DNA of 64,000 nucleotides from Staphylococcus muscae (GCF_003019275.1 NZ_CP027848.1:930001-994000); one strand, 5' to 3'. Shown: positions 12,227 to 24,182, numbered from the stretch's first letter. Program-made: numbers and translations. The notes: generated from the sequence alone by a model not told the origin.

Positions 12227-13721
12227 CACGATCACCACCTTCTATATACCATGATTGTAATGCATCCACATCTTGCGTATCAACGAAGTCTAATCCCACA
12301 TCCATGCTCAACGAACCTTTAGCCAACGTGTAATGAAAATGATTCAATTGTGCATTTGCCATCACTGGATGATATTCACGTTGCCAACCGAGTATTTTGT
12401 CATGTTTGAAATAAGTTGTTCGGAATCCAGTATACGAGACACGGCGTATTGCGATTTCATCACCTGCTACGTGCCAACCAGCTTTTAAGATAGTCATGTA
12501 ACTCTTAAATATGCGCATCACTATATAGAATGCGACAGGTATCCAAATCCACACCCAGAAATAGTAGTGTACAATAGCTGCAATGATGACTAATACGAGT
12601 GATTGTATCCAAAATCGTCTATGGAATCCACGCCATGGTAAGGAGTGGTCAACTTCATCAAACTGCATATGCGGTACCATCGATGCTAATAGTGCACGCA
12701 CTTCACGTTTGTGTATAAATGGCAATACCATCACACGACCATCCGCAAAGTCATTCTCCAAATCGACTTTCATATCGCTTGTTATGACAAAATCATATGC
12801 TGTGTAGCCAAATAATGTACGCAAATAACTTTTATGTTCAATGACAGCTTGGATGCGCTTTAAAGGGACAGTTACTTTTTTAACATTCAAAAGCCCATAT
12901 CGTATCGTCAAGTAGTCACCTTGCCGTTTCAATGTGTAATTGTAATAGCGGAAAAATGTAATCAAAATCCCTACAAAATATGAAATGATGATACCAGCTG
13001 AAACAATCACTGTCGTAATAAGAACTGTACTGTTCACAATAGAAGATACCTCTTCAGTCAACCAATTCCAATCAATATAATCTAACATTGCCGTCAAAAT
13101 AGGACTGAGTGTCGCAAGTGCAACAAAAATAGCACCGCTTGTCATCGCCATAAATAGTAGATTTTTTGTAGATAATTGATATAACTCTTCTTCTGGTGGC
13201 ATATTGATTGCATTAGTAGAAGATTCAGCATCTGCTACTTCGCTATCTTCTGTATCACGCTTATGCTCATTCAAATCAAATTTTACCTTCTCCAGTTCTG
13301 ATTGAATCGCTTCACTTTGTGCTCGGGTAATAGTTTCAAGTGCTATACCATCACTCGGTGTTTGTATTTGTAACCTGACTCCCCCAACAATTTGATGAAT
13401 CAGATTTTGTGACGTATCCATCGATTGAATGCGAGAAATATTTAATTCTTTTCGTTCGAGATTAAATAAACCTGTTGTGACAATAAAATGATTGCCTTCA
13501 ATCCAATAACGAGTACGATATGCTTTGATAGCATCGTTTACTAATGTGATTAAGAAAAAGAATGCAACCATTCCAGGGAAAATATAATTCGAAGGCTCCG
13601 TATAATCAAAATCTTTAATTGCAAATAGCAAGAAGAGTAACAGCGGTATAATATTGGATTTTATTGCATTGAAAATACTCATCACATATGAGATGGGATG
13701 GAGCTTTTGTGGACTATACAT
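12216..13721 (-). CDS. ydbT: Large membrane protein with repeated PH domains (YdbT family)
   Basis: 501 residues. Paired transmembrane helices occur near 15-70, 190-260 and 360-400, alternating with PH-like (DUF304) modules: YWIEGNHFIVTTGLFN near 75, YTLKRQGDYLTIRYGLLNVK near 265, and a degenerate C-terminal one near 420. An acidic linker lies around 150-170. Function is unknown. It starts at ATG 13721, overlapping the upstream gene by eight bases, with GGAGGG ahead; its end overlaps the next gene by 11 bases. Tight coupling suggests a membrane complex of the three products. Confidence 0.85.
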   Translation of the reverse strand: MYSPQKLHPISYVMSIFNAIKSNIIPLLLFLLFAIKDFDYTEPSNYIFPGMVAFFFLITLVNDAIKAYRTRYWIEGNHFIVTTGLFNLERKELNISRIQSMDTSQNLIHQIVGGVRLQIQTPSDGIALETITRAQSEAIQSELEKVKFDLNEHKRDTEDSEVADAESSTNAINMPPEEELYQLSTKNLLFMAMTSGAIFVALATLSPILTAMLDYIDWNWLTEEVSSIVNSTVLITTVIVSAGIIISYFVGILITFFRYYNYTLKRQGDYLTIRYGLLNVKKVTVPLKRIQAVIEHKSYLRTLFGYTAYDFVITSDMKVDLENDFADGRVMVLPFIHKREVRALLASMVPHMQFDEVDHSLPWRGFHRRFWIQSLVLVIIAAIVHYYFWVWIWIPVAFYIVMRIFKSYMTILKAGWHVAGDEIAIRRVSYTGFRTTYFKHDKILGWQREYHPVMANAQLNHFHYTLAKGSLSMDVGLDFVDTQDVDALQSWYIEGGDRDDA

Positions 13722-14187
13722 CACTATCACCCTCCTGTAATAGTTCGAGACAGTACTGTTCGAGTTGATGCACGTCTTCTTCATATAATAAAGGCAACGT
13801 GATCGTATGACCTGCTGTTGTTAGTATCAAACTTTGCAACTGATGACGTCGCAATAGTGGTCCATTTTCCCAGTGGAGATATTGAAGTCTCTCAATCTTT
13901 AGAATTTGATGTTTGCGAAACCAATAGTTACGCTTCACTTCAATCATATTTTCTTTGATTCGATAATAGGTGAAATGATATCGAAAGTAAGGTTTTAACA
14001 GACAGTATAAAATGTGTAAGATGAGTAAACCACCCGCGATATATTGTATCGGTTGCCAAATCTCAAAATAGTAATCGAGGGAAAAAGCAATAATAAGCAA
14101 CACCGTACCAATTAAACATCTAAGCAAATAAAATTGCCTGAAATACTTTTTCGCAACTTCTGGACTTCTCTGGAATGAAGTTGTCAT
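13714..14187 (-). CDS. Small PH-domain membrane protein (YdbS-like)
   Basis: 157 residues. Two membrane segments (about 20-40 and 47-64) are followed by one bPH2 domain (YYRIKENMIEVKRNYWFRKH near 80, IERLQYLHWENGPLLRRHQL near 103). It opens the three-gene PH cluster and is the likely first gene of the transcript reaching acpS and alr. It is paralogous in layout to the 191-residue protein two genes downstream. No biochemical role is known. Confidence 0.8.
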   Translation of the reverse strand: MTTSFQRSPEVAKKYFRQFYLLRCLIGTVLLIIAFSLDYYFEIWQPIQYIAGGLLILHILYCLLKPYFRYHFTYYRIKENMIEVKRNYWFRKHQILKIERLQYLHWENGPLLRRHQLQSLILTTAGHTITLPLLYEEDVHQLEQYCLELLQEGDSDV

Positions 14188-14321
14188 TGATTCTGCTCCT
14201 TCTAATGATTTTTTTACATTATAACATACTCATTTTTCACTATATACAGGTGCTCAAATAACATATATTTCAATTATTACTCAACTAAAACTCATCATTC
14301 ATCAAAAAGTAAGGTTTATAT

Positions 14322-15023
14322 TTATACGTGAGAACGAATAGAAAGTTTATGAATTTGTGTACCATCACGCTTGAAATTTCTCTCATCTAACCAGCACTCA
14401 TATTTTTGCTTAATATCCGGCCATTCTTTATCTATGATAGAGAACCAATCTGTATCTCTATTTCTACCTTTATATACTAATGCTTGTCGAAATGTACCTT
14501 CATATGTAAAACCTAATCTTTTAGCTGCTCGTTTAGAAGGAGCGTTTAAACTATCACATTTCCATTCATAACGTCTATACCTTAATGATTCAAACACATA
14601 CTTAGCGAGTAAATACTGAACTTCAGTCGCAATGCGTGTTCTTTTTAACAAAGGCGAGTAATGAATATGTCCTACTTCAATCGTTGAAGCTTTCGTATTA
14701 ATACGAAGTAATGACATCATACCTAAAGCTTTATTAGTCGTTTTATCAACTATCGCAAAGAAATACGGATCTTCCGAATGAATATAGTGATGAATCAATG
14801 TACTAAATGCTTCTTTATCGTGTATGGGATCGTTTGGTAAGTAAGTCCAACTTAAATCATTATTTGAGTCACATAACAATTCGAATAGATCGTCTAAGTG
14901 GCAAGTGCTCAAATGTTCCAATTTACTATATTTACCTTCAAGTATTTCAATGTCGGGTTTCTCAGGTTGATGAAAAGAATGAACTGCATCCCCTATCGGT
15001 TGATTGTATAAATTATAATTCAT
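14322..15023 (-). CDS. GNAT-family N-acetyltransferase (RimJ/RimL-like)
   Basis: 233 residues. It has the GNAT fold of the Ser/Ala N-acetyltransferase type: GHIHYSPLLKRTRIATEVQY near 117-136 (acetyl-CoA loop region) and SLNAPSKRAAKRLGFTYEGT near 158-177. The family acetylates protein N-termini or small amines; the substrate here is unknown. It is a single gene flanked by 134 bases on the ydb side and by a terminator after it starts a separate unit from cshA. Confidence 0.82.
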   Translation of the reverse strand: MNYNLYNQPIGDAVHSFHQPEKPDIEILEGKYSKLEHLSTCHLDDLFELLCDSNNDLSWTYLPNDPIHDKEAFSTLIHHYIHSEDPYFFAIVDKTTNKALGMMSLLRINTKASTIEVGHIHYSPLLKRTRIATEVQYLLAKYVFESLRYRRYEWKCDSLNAPSKRAAKRLGFTYEGTFRQALVYKGRNRDTDWFSIIDKEWPDIKQKYECWLDERNFKRDGTQIHKLSIRSHV

Positions 15024-15135
15024 TTGAACGCCCCTTTTATTTTTTATGATAGCATAAAGGGAATATTTTTAACTATCTTATATATAGCTAAATAAACAAT
15101 AGTTAAAGCAACTCACTTGAAGGTAAAGAAACATA

Positions 15136-15181
15136 AAATCACCCAATCCAAAATGATGATTCATAAGGATTGGGTGATTTA
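15136..15181. terminator. Strong hairpin terminator downstream of cshA
   Basis: A near-perfect 13-bp stem (15137-15149 with 15168-15180; core CACCCAATCC/GGATTGGGTG) has A-rich and T-rich flanks on both sides. It ends the cshA transcript on the minus strand. Confidence 0.85.
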
Positions 15182-15221
15182 TATTAGAGTTAGAAATAAT
15201 CTCTTTAACTCTTTTTAATAA

Positions 15222-16754
<1,533 letters not shown>

Positions 16755-16864
16755 TCAAATATTTTTAATCTAACTTCTACATATTACCACCTAACTACTA
16801 ATATCGCAATAAATGGAAATAAGTCAGTCAACTTGTCAAGCAACAAAATGGTTCATTTGTGTAC

Positions 16865-16906
16865 AAAAAAGTGCCTTAGCAAAGGAGTTCTCCCTTAATA
16901 AGACAC
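16865..16906 (-). terminator. Terminator after murF
   Basis: Minus-strand stem GTGTCTTA/TAAGGCAC (16871-16878 with 16899-16906, one G-U pair) encloses a smaller AAGGGAG/CTCCTT hairpin. It is followed by TTTTTT (16865-16870). It lies 13 bases after the murF stop. Confidence 0.75.
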
Positions 16907-16919
16907 GTAATAATATTAT

Positions 16920-18284
16920 TTAAGATACTGTGATTAGCGCATCAACAACTTCTTCAAGTTTCATGCCACGAGACCCTTTTACAAGCACTGTATCGTTCGC
17001 TTCTAACATTTTTGAAAGCGTGTCAATCAATTCTGTTTTTGAGTCGAAATGTTGCGCTTGCTGTACATACTCACATCCCGTTTCACAAATGGCTTTAGAC
17101 TCGTCACCATACGTAAATAATGTATCAATAGACTTGCCTTTTAGATACGCACCTACTTCAGCGTGCAATTCTGCAGACTGTGACCCAAGTTCCAATACAT
17201 CTCCGAATACGAGTATCTTTCGTCCTGCTAATTCCACCACTGTATCAATGGCTGCTTTCATACTTGTAGGACTCGCATTATATGCATCATTAATAATGAC
17301 GGCACCATTTGACGCTGTAAACTTTTGCATGCGCATACCAGTGAGTGATAAGCCTTTTAATTGCTGTTGAATAACGTCAGCGGTTACACCGATTTGTTTT
17401 GCTACACTTATCGCATACGCAGCATTTTTCATATTATGTGCACCGAGTACTGGAAGTGTATACGTTTCGTTTCCATTCAATGTAAACGAAATTCCTGATG
17501 CATCATGTGCAACAACCTCACACTGCACATCGTGTGTTATATTCGACCCAACAGCAATCGCATTCAAACCGTCTGCTTGTTGTACTAATTCAGTGAGTAA
17601 TGGTTCATCACCATCATAAAATAACGTTCCAGATGGCTTCAAACCAGAAATAACTTCAAACTTCGCCTTTGCAATGCCTGCTCTTGAACCAAGGTCTTGC
17701 ATATGCGATTCACCGATATTCGTAATGATTGCATAATCAGGTTGTGCAATCGTTGATAACAATTCAATTTCACCAAAACCTGACATCCCCATTTCCAAAA
17801 TAGAAACTTCTGTATCTGGAGATAACGCAAGAATCGTCAATGGCATGCCAATCTCATTGTTATAATTGCCTTGTGTCTTTTTCACCTTATAGTTGGCAGA
17901 CAACACATTCTCTAACATATCTTTAGTTGTTGTTTTACCGTTTGAACCTGTCACCGCAATCACAGTCGGATTCACTTCGCGTAAGTAAGCTGCTGCCAAT
18001 TGTTGTAGCGCCAGTAATGTATCTTCTACATAGATGACAGGCCCTTCAGTTGGCGCAGTCACCTCACTGTGTCGATCATAAAATGTCGCAGCTGCACCAT
18101 CTTGTAGCGCTTGTTCACTAAAGCGATGCCCATCTACACGTTCCCCATTGAACGGAATGAATAATTGTCCCTGTTCAATGTGGCGTGAATCAATCGTCAC
18201 ACCTTTGATCTCCACATCTAAATAACGTTCATCTATCTCACATACTACCCATTCTGCTAATTGTCTTAAGCTGATATTTATCAT
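16920..18284 (-). CDS. murF: UDP-MurNAc-tripeptide D-Ala-D-Ala ligase MurF
   Basis: 454 residues. The ATP-binding loop [12 protein letters not shown] is near residue 110, and the Mur-ligase central and C-terminal domains follow ([15 protein letters not shown] near 335, GDVLELG near 365). It adds D-Ala-D-Ala to the cytoplasmic muropeptide precursor. It lies 11 bases after ddl, which makes its substrate, so the two form an operon. ATG 18284 was chosen over the GTG just before it because AGAGG is better spaced. Confidence 0.96.
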   Translation of the reverse strand: MINISLRQLAEWVVCEIDERYLDVEIKGVTIDSRHIEQGQLFIPFNGERVDGHRFSEQALQDGAAATFYDRHSEVTAPTEGPVIYVEDTLLALQQLAAAYLREVNPTVIAVTGSNGKTTTKDMLENVLSANYKVKKTQGNYNNEIGMPLTILALSPDTEVSILEMGMSGFGEIELLSTIAQPDYAIITNIGESHMQDLGSRAGIAKAKFEVISGLKPSGTLFYDGDEPLLTELVQQADGLNAIAVGSNITHDVQCEVVAHDASGISFTLNGNETYTLPVLGAHNMKNAAYAISVAKQIGVTADVIQQQLKGLSLTGMRMQKFTASNGAVIINDAYNASPTSMKAAIDTVVELAGRKILVFGDVLELGSQSAELHAEVGAYLKGKSIDTLFTYGDESKAICETGCEYVQQAQHFDSKTELIDTLSKMLEANDTVLVKGSRGMKLEEVVDALITVS

Positions 18285-18295
18285 CACTAAAACCT

Positions 18296-19372
<1,077 letters not shown>

Positions 19373-19459
19373 TTAGCCTCCAAAATAAATTCTACAAACC
19401 CATATTACCACGCACGCTCTTTATTATGCATTTATTTTTGTACAATATTAGCAATTTTA

Positions 19460-19488
19460 TTACATGTTATGTAAAATCGTTATATAAT
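19460..19488 (+). promoter_or_regulatory. Sigma-A promoter of rodA
   Basis: TTACAT (19460-19465) and a perfect TATAAT (19483-19488) are 17 bases apart, about 38 bases ahead of the rodA start. The opposite strand must hold the ddl-murF promoter in the same 156-base divergent gap. Confidence 0.7.
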
Positions 19489-19525
19489 ATAAGCTAAAGA
19501 AATTTTTAGTACAAAGGAGATGGCT

Positions 19526-20731
19526 ATGGCTTCTTCACGTCAACAAACTCAAAAGTCATTCTTTCGACGTTTAGACTGGCAATTGATCGGGTTAATTTTC
19601 ACACTCTGCATCATTAGTGTCACAACCATTCACTCGGCAATGGGTGGCGGTCAATACAGTATGGACTTCGGAGTCAGACAGATTTTCTATTACATACTCG
19701 GTGCTATCATTGCATTTTCAATCATGATTGTCTCACCGAAAAAGATTTTGAAATACGTCAATGTCGTATATGCCTTTTTTATCCTATTACTAATTGGTTT
19801 GATTGTCCTTCCAGAATCAAGCTTCACACCGATTATTAACGGAGCAAAAAGTTGGTATCACGTTGGTCCAATTAGTGTCCAGCCATCAGAATTTATGAAG
19901 ATTGTCCTGATTTTATCCGTTGCAAAGGTTGTCGCACAACACAATCGTTTTACATTCAATAAATCACTCGAAACAGATTTGATGTTATTACTTAAAATAT
20001 TTGCTGTCACTATCTTGCCAATGGCGCTTATTTTATTACAAAATGACCTTGGAACTACACTTGTCTTTCTCGCTATCATTGCGGGGATCGTCATCGTTAG
20101 CGGTGTGACATGGAAAATTTTGGCTCCCCTGTTCGGTTCAGCCATTCTTTTAGGAAGTAGTATTATTTTATCTATTATTTACAATCCAAGCTTTATAGAG
20201 AACGTATCAGGCATTAAAACATACCAACTCGGTCGTATCAATTCATGGCTCGATCCTTATTCATATAGTACGGGAGATGGTTTTCATTTAACAGAATCAA
20301 TGAAAGCTATCGGATCGGGTCAACTTATCGGTAAAGGATTGAACAATGGCGAAGTTTATATTCCTGAAAACCATACCGACTTTATTTTTTCTGTCATCGG
20401 TGAAGAGCTCGGTTTTGTAGGGGCAGTCATTGTGTTAGGTGTTTTCCTACTCCTATTGCTTCATCTGATTCGCCTTGCTGTCACATCAGACGACCTGTTT
20501 AGCAAAGCATTTATTATGGGATATGCCAGCCTTTTGCTGTTCCATATTGTACAAAATATCGGTATGACGATCCAACTATTGCCGATTACTGGGATTCCAC
20601 TCCCTTTCATTAGTTATGGAGGAAGTTCTTTATGGAGTCTTATGGCAGGTGTTGGTGTTATACTCAGTATTTACTACCATACTCCGAAAAAGTATGATGC
20701 AAGTAAAACACAATCTCGCACAACAAGATAA
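19526..20731 (+). CDS. rodA: RodA/FtsW-family SEDS peptidoglycan glycosyltransferase
   Basis: 401 residues with about ten transmembrane helices and SEDS motifs: GAKSWYHVGPISVQPSEFMK near 112, QNDLGTTLVFLA near 172, and the FSVIGEELGFVGA and PLPFISYGGSSL segments near 288 and 366. SEDS proteins polymerise lipid II with a partner transpeptidase. Its place beside ddl matches staphylococcal RodA rather than FtsW. ATG 19526 is six bases from AAAGGAG; the earlier ATG (19520) abuts that site. Confidence 0.92.
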   Translation: MASSRQQTQKSFFRRLDWQLIGLIFTLCIISVTTIHSAMGGGQYSMDFGVRQIFYYILGAIIAFSIMIVSPKKILKYVNVVYAFFILLLIGLIVLPESSFTPIINGAKSWYHVGPISVQPSEFMKIVLILSVAKVVAQHNRFTFNKSLETDLMLLLKIFAVTILPMALILLQNDLGTTLVFLAIIAGIVIVSGVTWKILAPLFGSAILLGSSIILSIIYNPSFIENVSGIKTYQLGRINSWLDPYSYSTGDGFHLTESMKAIGSGQLIGKGLNNGEVYIPENHTDFIFSVIGEELGFVGAVIVLGVFLLLLLHLIRLAVTSDDLFSKAFIMGYASLLLFHIVQNIGMTIQLLPITGIPLPFISYGGSSLWSLMAGVGVILSIYYHTPKKYDASKTQSRTTR

Positions 20732-20736
20732 CTTAA

Positions 20737-20778
20737 AAAACCACTTTACCATCTGAGTTTAGATGATAAAGTGGTTTT
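20737..20778 (+). terminator. Terminator after rodA
   Basis: Stem AAAACCACTTTA/TAAAGTGGTTTT (20737-20748 with 20767-20778) is extended by ATCT/AGAT towards the loop. It starts five bases after the rodA stop. The A/T flanks could also serve the convergent small gene at 20802. Confidence 0.85.
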
Positions 20779-20801
20779 CGTTATTTCTATGAAATGATTG
20801 A

Positions 20802-20942
20802 TTACTTAAGTTTTTCTGGTGCAGTGGTTGGTTTCGGTAGTGATCGCATGATATCCAATCGTGATTTTGTCTTTTTCACAGTAACCCCAATTGATGATAA
20901 CATTTTCACCACATTGTAAAACTTGTCATTTGGCTTTGCCAT
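20802..20942 (-). CDS. 46-residue basic protein of unknown function
   Basis: A short frame starts ATG with GGGGTGAT seven to ten bases upstream and ends TAA. The product starts MAKPNDKFYNVVKMLSSIG and ends KPTTAPEKLK; it is basic, lacks Cys and Trp, and has no obvious membrane helix. Codons look staphylococcal and the ribosome site is good. It lies between the rodA terminator and copA, on the copA strand, 85 bases downstream of copA. I do not recognise a family. Confidence 0.65.
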   Translation of the reverse strand: MAKPNDKFYNVVKMLSSIGVTVKKTKSRLDIMRSLPKPTTAPEKLK

Positions 20943-21027
20943 ATTATCACCCCAGTTTGTCAACCTACTACTCCTATCTTACATTAAATTGATGACAGTG
21001 ACTATAAAAATTTGAAATACGTCACTT

Positions 21028-23208
21028 TTATTTTGCGATATGTTTCAATCTCAGTGCGTTTAATACAACTGATACAGAACTAAATGCCATCGCAGTTCCG
21101 GCAATCCAAGGTGCTAAAAATCCCATTGCTGCAAAGGGAATACCGATCATATTGTAACAAAATGCGAAGAATAAATTCTGTTTAATATTACGAATAGTTA
21201 AGTGGCTTAATTTTAAACTTTCTGGAATATGTTTCAAATTCCCTTTTACAAGTGCAATATCTGCTGATTCCAATGCGATATCAGAGCCTGAGCCCATCGC
21301 CACACCGATATCACTCTTCATCAGTGCTGGTGCATCGTTGACACCGTCACCGACCATCATGACTTGATGATCTTTCTGTTGTAAGTCAGAGACGACTTGA
21401 GCTTTTTCATCTGGTTTGACACCTGCAATCACATTGTTCACACCTAACTCACGACCAATCGCACGCGCAGTTGTTTCGCTATCACCACTCAACATAATCA
21501 ATTCATAATGTGACTTTAATGCTGCTAGCACTTCTTTCGCTTCTTGTTTTGGTTCATCACGAATACCGAGTACTAATCCTACTTGATCATCGACAGTCAT
21601 TGCAATCACTGTCGCACCGGATGTTTGGAGTGTCTCCACTTGTCGTTGGACATCTGCTTCAATCGTTGCATATTGTGTAATAAAAGGGATCGCACCTACG
21701 ACAATATGATGATTGTCAATATAACCAGAAATCCCACTGCCTGTATGTGTTTTATACGCTTCAACCGGCAATATCATTTCATCTTTATAATAATCAACGA
21801 CTGCTTTAGACAATGGATGTTCAGATTGTGCTTCTAAACTTTTGATGTAACGTCCAATCACAGCATCATCTATGAGACGATGTTCAGCAATGACTTTTGG
21901 CTGTCCAACTGTTAAAGTTCCTGTTTTATCAAATACGATTGTATTGATATGATGTGTTTGTTCTAATGACTCAGCTGTTTTAAACAGAATACCTGCTTCT
22001 GCGGCCCGTCCAGAACCAACCATAATAGATGTTGGTGTAGCAAGTCCTAATGCGCAAGGACATGCGATTACGATAACCGCAATAAAGATTTCGAGTGCTT
22101 GAGATAACTCGAATGGTGTAAGGATAAAATACCAAATTAAAAATGCTACAAATGCAATGGCAATAACTGTCGGAACAAAAATATTTGATACTTTATCCGC
22201 CAACCGTTGAATTTGCGGCTTATCTCCTTGTGCTTCTTCAACGACTTGTATGATTTGATTTAATACGAGATCTTCACCAGTATGTGTCACACGAACTTTT
22301 ATAAAGTTTTGTTGATTTAATGTACTCCCAATAACCGAATCGCCTACAACTTTGTCAATTGGAATACTTTCTCCTGTCAGCATCGATTCATCAACCGTTG
22401 ACCAACCTTCTACAATTGTACCGTCGAGTGGAATTTGTTCACCACTGCGGACACGAACAACGTCACCGACTTGTATCTCTTCAATAGACATGCGTTGTAT
22501 TTGTCCATCACGTTCTACTTCTGCATCTTTAACTTGTAATGCTGCTAACTTCTCAATGGCATCACTCGCATGTCCTTTTGCACGCTTTTCAAAATATTTC
22601 CCTAAAAGAATAAGCGTAATTAAAACCGCACTCGTTTCAAAGTATAGCGGGACATGACCTGCGCCATGTGAATGTGTGAACATCAAATAAATACTGTAAA
22701 AATACGCAGCCGATGTTCCCATCGCAACGAGTACATCCATATTTGCACTTTTATTCGTTAGTGATTGGTATGCACCTACGTAAAATTGCCAACCTAAAAC
22801 AAATTGAACTGGCGTTGCGAGTATTAATTGAAACCATGGATTCATCAATAAGTCTGGTACAGGTACAAAGCTTAAAAATGAGAAATGTGCAAACATCGTA
22901 TACAGCAATGGTAATGATAAAATAAGAGAAATAATAAATTTATTCTTTTGATGTTTCAATTCACGTTGTTTACGTTCTCGTGTCTGTTGTTGTGTTTCTA
23001 TCGGATGCGCTTGAAAGCCAATTTTTTCTATGCGTTCAAATATTTCTTTTTGACTAATTTGAGATGGATCGTATTGAACTGTCCCTTTTTCCATTACAAG
23101 GTTCACATTAGCGGATTCAATTCCTGCTTCACGATTCAATGTGCGTTCTATACGGGTAGCACAAGCCGCACAATCCATCCCTGAAATTTTAAATGTCTCT
23201 TTTGTCAT
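21028..23208 (-). CDS. copA: Copper-exporting P1B-type ATPase CopA
   Basis: 726 residues. One N-terminal heavy-metal-associated domain has GMDCAAC near residue 10. Membrane helices include the CPC metal motif ([11 protein letters not shown] near 380); the phosphatase TGES lies near 275, phosphorylation DKTGTLT near 424, and the hinge [10 protein letters not shown] near 620. It pumps Cu(I) out of the cytoplasm. S. aureus CopA, as I recall it, has two N-terminal metal domains; here there is one. ATG 23208 follows GGAG by eight bases. A CsoR-type operator lies just upstream. Confidence 0.95.
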   Translation of the reverse strand: MTKETFKISGMDCAACATRIERTLNREAGIESANVNLVMEKGTVQYDPSQISQKEIFERIEKIGFQAHPIETQQQTRERKQRELKHQKNKFIISLILSLPLLYTMFAHFSFLSFVPVPDLLMNPWFQLILATPVQFVLGWQFYVGAYQSLTNKSANMDVLVAMGTSAAYFYSIYLMFTHSHGAGHVPLYFETSAVLITLILLGKYFEKRAKGHASDAIEKLAALQVKDAEVERDGQIQRMSIEEIQVGDVVRVRSGEQIPLDGTIVEGWSTVDESMLTGESIPIDKVVGDSVIGSTLNQQNFIKVRVTHTGEDLVLNQIIQVVEEAQGDKPQIQRLADKVSNIFVPTVIAIAFVAFLIWYFILTPFELSQALEIFIAVIVIACPCALGLATPTSIMVGSGRAAEAGILFKTAESLEQTHHINTIVFDKTGTLTVGQPKVIAEHRLIDDAVIGRYIKSLEAQSEHPLSKAVVDYYKDEMILPVEAYKTHTGSGISGYIDNHHIVVGAIPFITQYATIEADVQRQVETLQTSGATVIAMTVDDQVGLVLGIRDEPKQEAKEVLAALKSHYELIMLSGDSETTARAIGRELGVNNVIAGVKPDEKAQVVSDLQQKDHQVMMVGDGVNDAPALMKSDIGVAMGSGSDIALESADIALVKGNLKHIPESLKLSHLTIRNIKQNLFFAFCYNMIGIPFAAMGFLAPWIAGTAMAFSSVSVVLNALRLKHIAK

Positions 23209-23221
23209 AATTCCCACTCCA

Positions 23222-23238
23222 ATACCTATATGGGGTAT
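23222..23238. promoter_or_regulatory. CsoR-type operator in front of copA
   Basis: The 17-base inverted repeat ATACC-TATATGG-GGTAT matches the TACC(C)-TA-GGGGTA pattern of CsoR sites and the site upstream of csoR. It lies 14 bases before the copA ATG, so copA can be repressed separately from csoR-copZ. I could not assign the matching promoter hexamers with confidence. Confidence 0.75.
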
Positions 23239-23256
23239 ATTTTATTTTCAAATAAA

Positions 23257-23301
23257 GAGCGGGATCATCTACTACTATATAACAAAATGAATCTCCCACT
23301 C
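23257..23301 (-). terminator. Hairpin between copZ and copA
   Basis: Minus-strand stem GAGTGGGA/TCCCGCTC (23294-23301 with 23257-23264, one G-U pair) is followed by TTTATTT. It lies ten bases after the copZ stop and probably attenuates or ends the csoR-copZ transcript, leaving copA to its own operator-controlled promoter. Confidence 0.6.
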
Positions 23302-23310
23302 TATATGATA

Positions 23311-23514
23311 TTATTTAACGTCATAACCAATATCATAGATACGTTGCTTCACATCTTCTAGCGCCGCATCATTTGATAATTCTACATCTACAATGTCTTC
23401 AGCTGGTGTTGCCACAACTGATACAACATCTTTATTTTCCTGAACTGCTGTTTCAACTGCTTTTTTACAATGATCACAACTCATACCTTCTACTGCAATT
23501 GTATGTTTTGCCAT
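23311..23514 (-). CDS. copZ: Copper chaperone CopZ
   Basis: 67 residues, a single heavy-metal-associated domain with the Cu(I)-binding motif GMSCDHCKKAVE near residue 10. It delivers Cu(I) to CopA and buffers cytoplasmic copper. The stop of the preceding gene is two bases away, so the two are cotranscribed from the csoR promoter. Confidence 0.95.
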   Translation of the reverse strand: MAKHTIAVEGMSCDHCKKAVETAVQENKDVVSVVATPAEDIVDVELSNDAALEDVKQRIYDIGYDVK

Positions 23515-23516
23515 AA

Positions 23517-23738
23517 TTAACGCTCTCCTTTATATGAATTGATGACAGGATAACCTGCATCATAAATTTCTTTTTCCAACGTATTCAAGTTAGCTGGTGT
23601 TTCATACGTCAGTGTCACCATTTGTGATTCGGTATTCACTTCTACCGCTTCAACACCAATCATATTGCTCAGTCTCGACTCAAGCTGTTTCTTCTGTTCC
23701 TCACTCGAGAGACCAGATAGCCATACTTTACTATGCAC
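23517..23738 (-). CDS. HMA-like protein lacking the CxxC copper motif (CsoZ-like)
   Basis: 73 residues with the length and beta-alpha pattern of a heavy-metal-associated domain (VEAVEVNTESQMVTLTY near 29, EKEIYDAGYPV near 55). The metal-binding loop reads GLSSEEQ and the protein has no cysteine, so classical Cys-based Cu(I) binding is impossible. It sits between csoR and copZ in one transcript. A small protein encoded next to csoR in S. aureus has been called CsoZ; equivalence is my inference. Confidence 0.75.
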   Translation of the reverse strand: MHSKVWLSGLSSEEQKKQLESRLSNMIGVEAVEVNTESQMVTLTYETPANLNTLEKEIYDAGYPVINSYKGER

Positions 23739-23751
23739 GTATGTTCACCTC

Positions 23752-24039
23752 CTAGTCTTTCATCAACTTTTGGAAGGTCACGAGTAGTTCATCCATCGCT
23801 TCATGTTCATTGCCACCTTCTACTTTGTGCATGATACATCCTTTCATATGGTGTTCTAACAACTTGGATGCCACACCATTCAGCGCAGAACGTGTTGCAC
23901 GGATTTGAGTCAGAACATCATCGCAATAGACGTCTTCTTCAATCATACGATTAATTGCTCGTACTTGTCCTTCAATGCGATTTAAACGAGATTGTAAATT
24001 GCGTTTCGTCACGTCAGAATGATTTGCATGTTCTGTCAT
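23752..24039 (-). CDS. csoR: Copper-sensing repressor CsoR
   Basis: 95 residues, all-helical DUF156 repressor. The Cu(I) ligands C39, H64 and C68 have the same spacing as C45/H70/C74 of Bacillus CsoR, and RLNRIEGQVRAINRM near 18 is the family signature. Cu(I) binding releases it from DNA. It is the first gene of csoR-(HMA-like)-copZ, and its own promoter contains a CsoR palindrome, implying autorepression. Confidence 0.95.
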   Translation of the reverse strand: MTEHANHSDVTKRNLQSRLNRIEGQVRAINRMIEEDVYCDDVLTQIRATRSALNGVASKLLEHHMKGCIMHKVEGGNEHEAMDELLVTFQKLMKD

Positions 24040-24079
24040 CGCGTCTCCCTCGATTCATTGTGATTTATTTTACAACTCT

Positions 24080-24108
24080 ATAATATACCCTACGTAGGTA
24101 TGTGTCAA
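24080..24108 (-). promoter_or_regulatory. csoR promoter with CsoR operator filling the spacer
   Basis: On the minus strand TTGACA (24103-24108) and TATTAT (24080-24085) are separated by 17 bases. Those bases are almost wholly the palindrome ATACCTACGTAGGGTAT (24085-24101). A repressor bound there would block both hexamers. This is a copper-inducible, autoregulated promoter by analogy with known CsoR operators. Confidence 0.9.
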
Positions 24109-24182
24109 TAAGAAAGATTTCAATATAAATTCATTGAAAAAAATGCTACAATATGAAAAACATATTATTAAAGGAGAAACAT

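Noticed and set aside
16930..17370. 146-codon plus-strand frame opposite murF
   Set aside because: Antisense shadow of murF without a ribosome site or recognisable domain.
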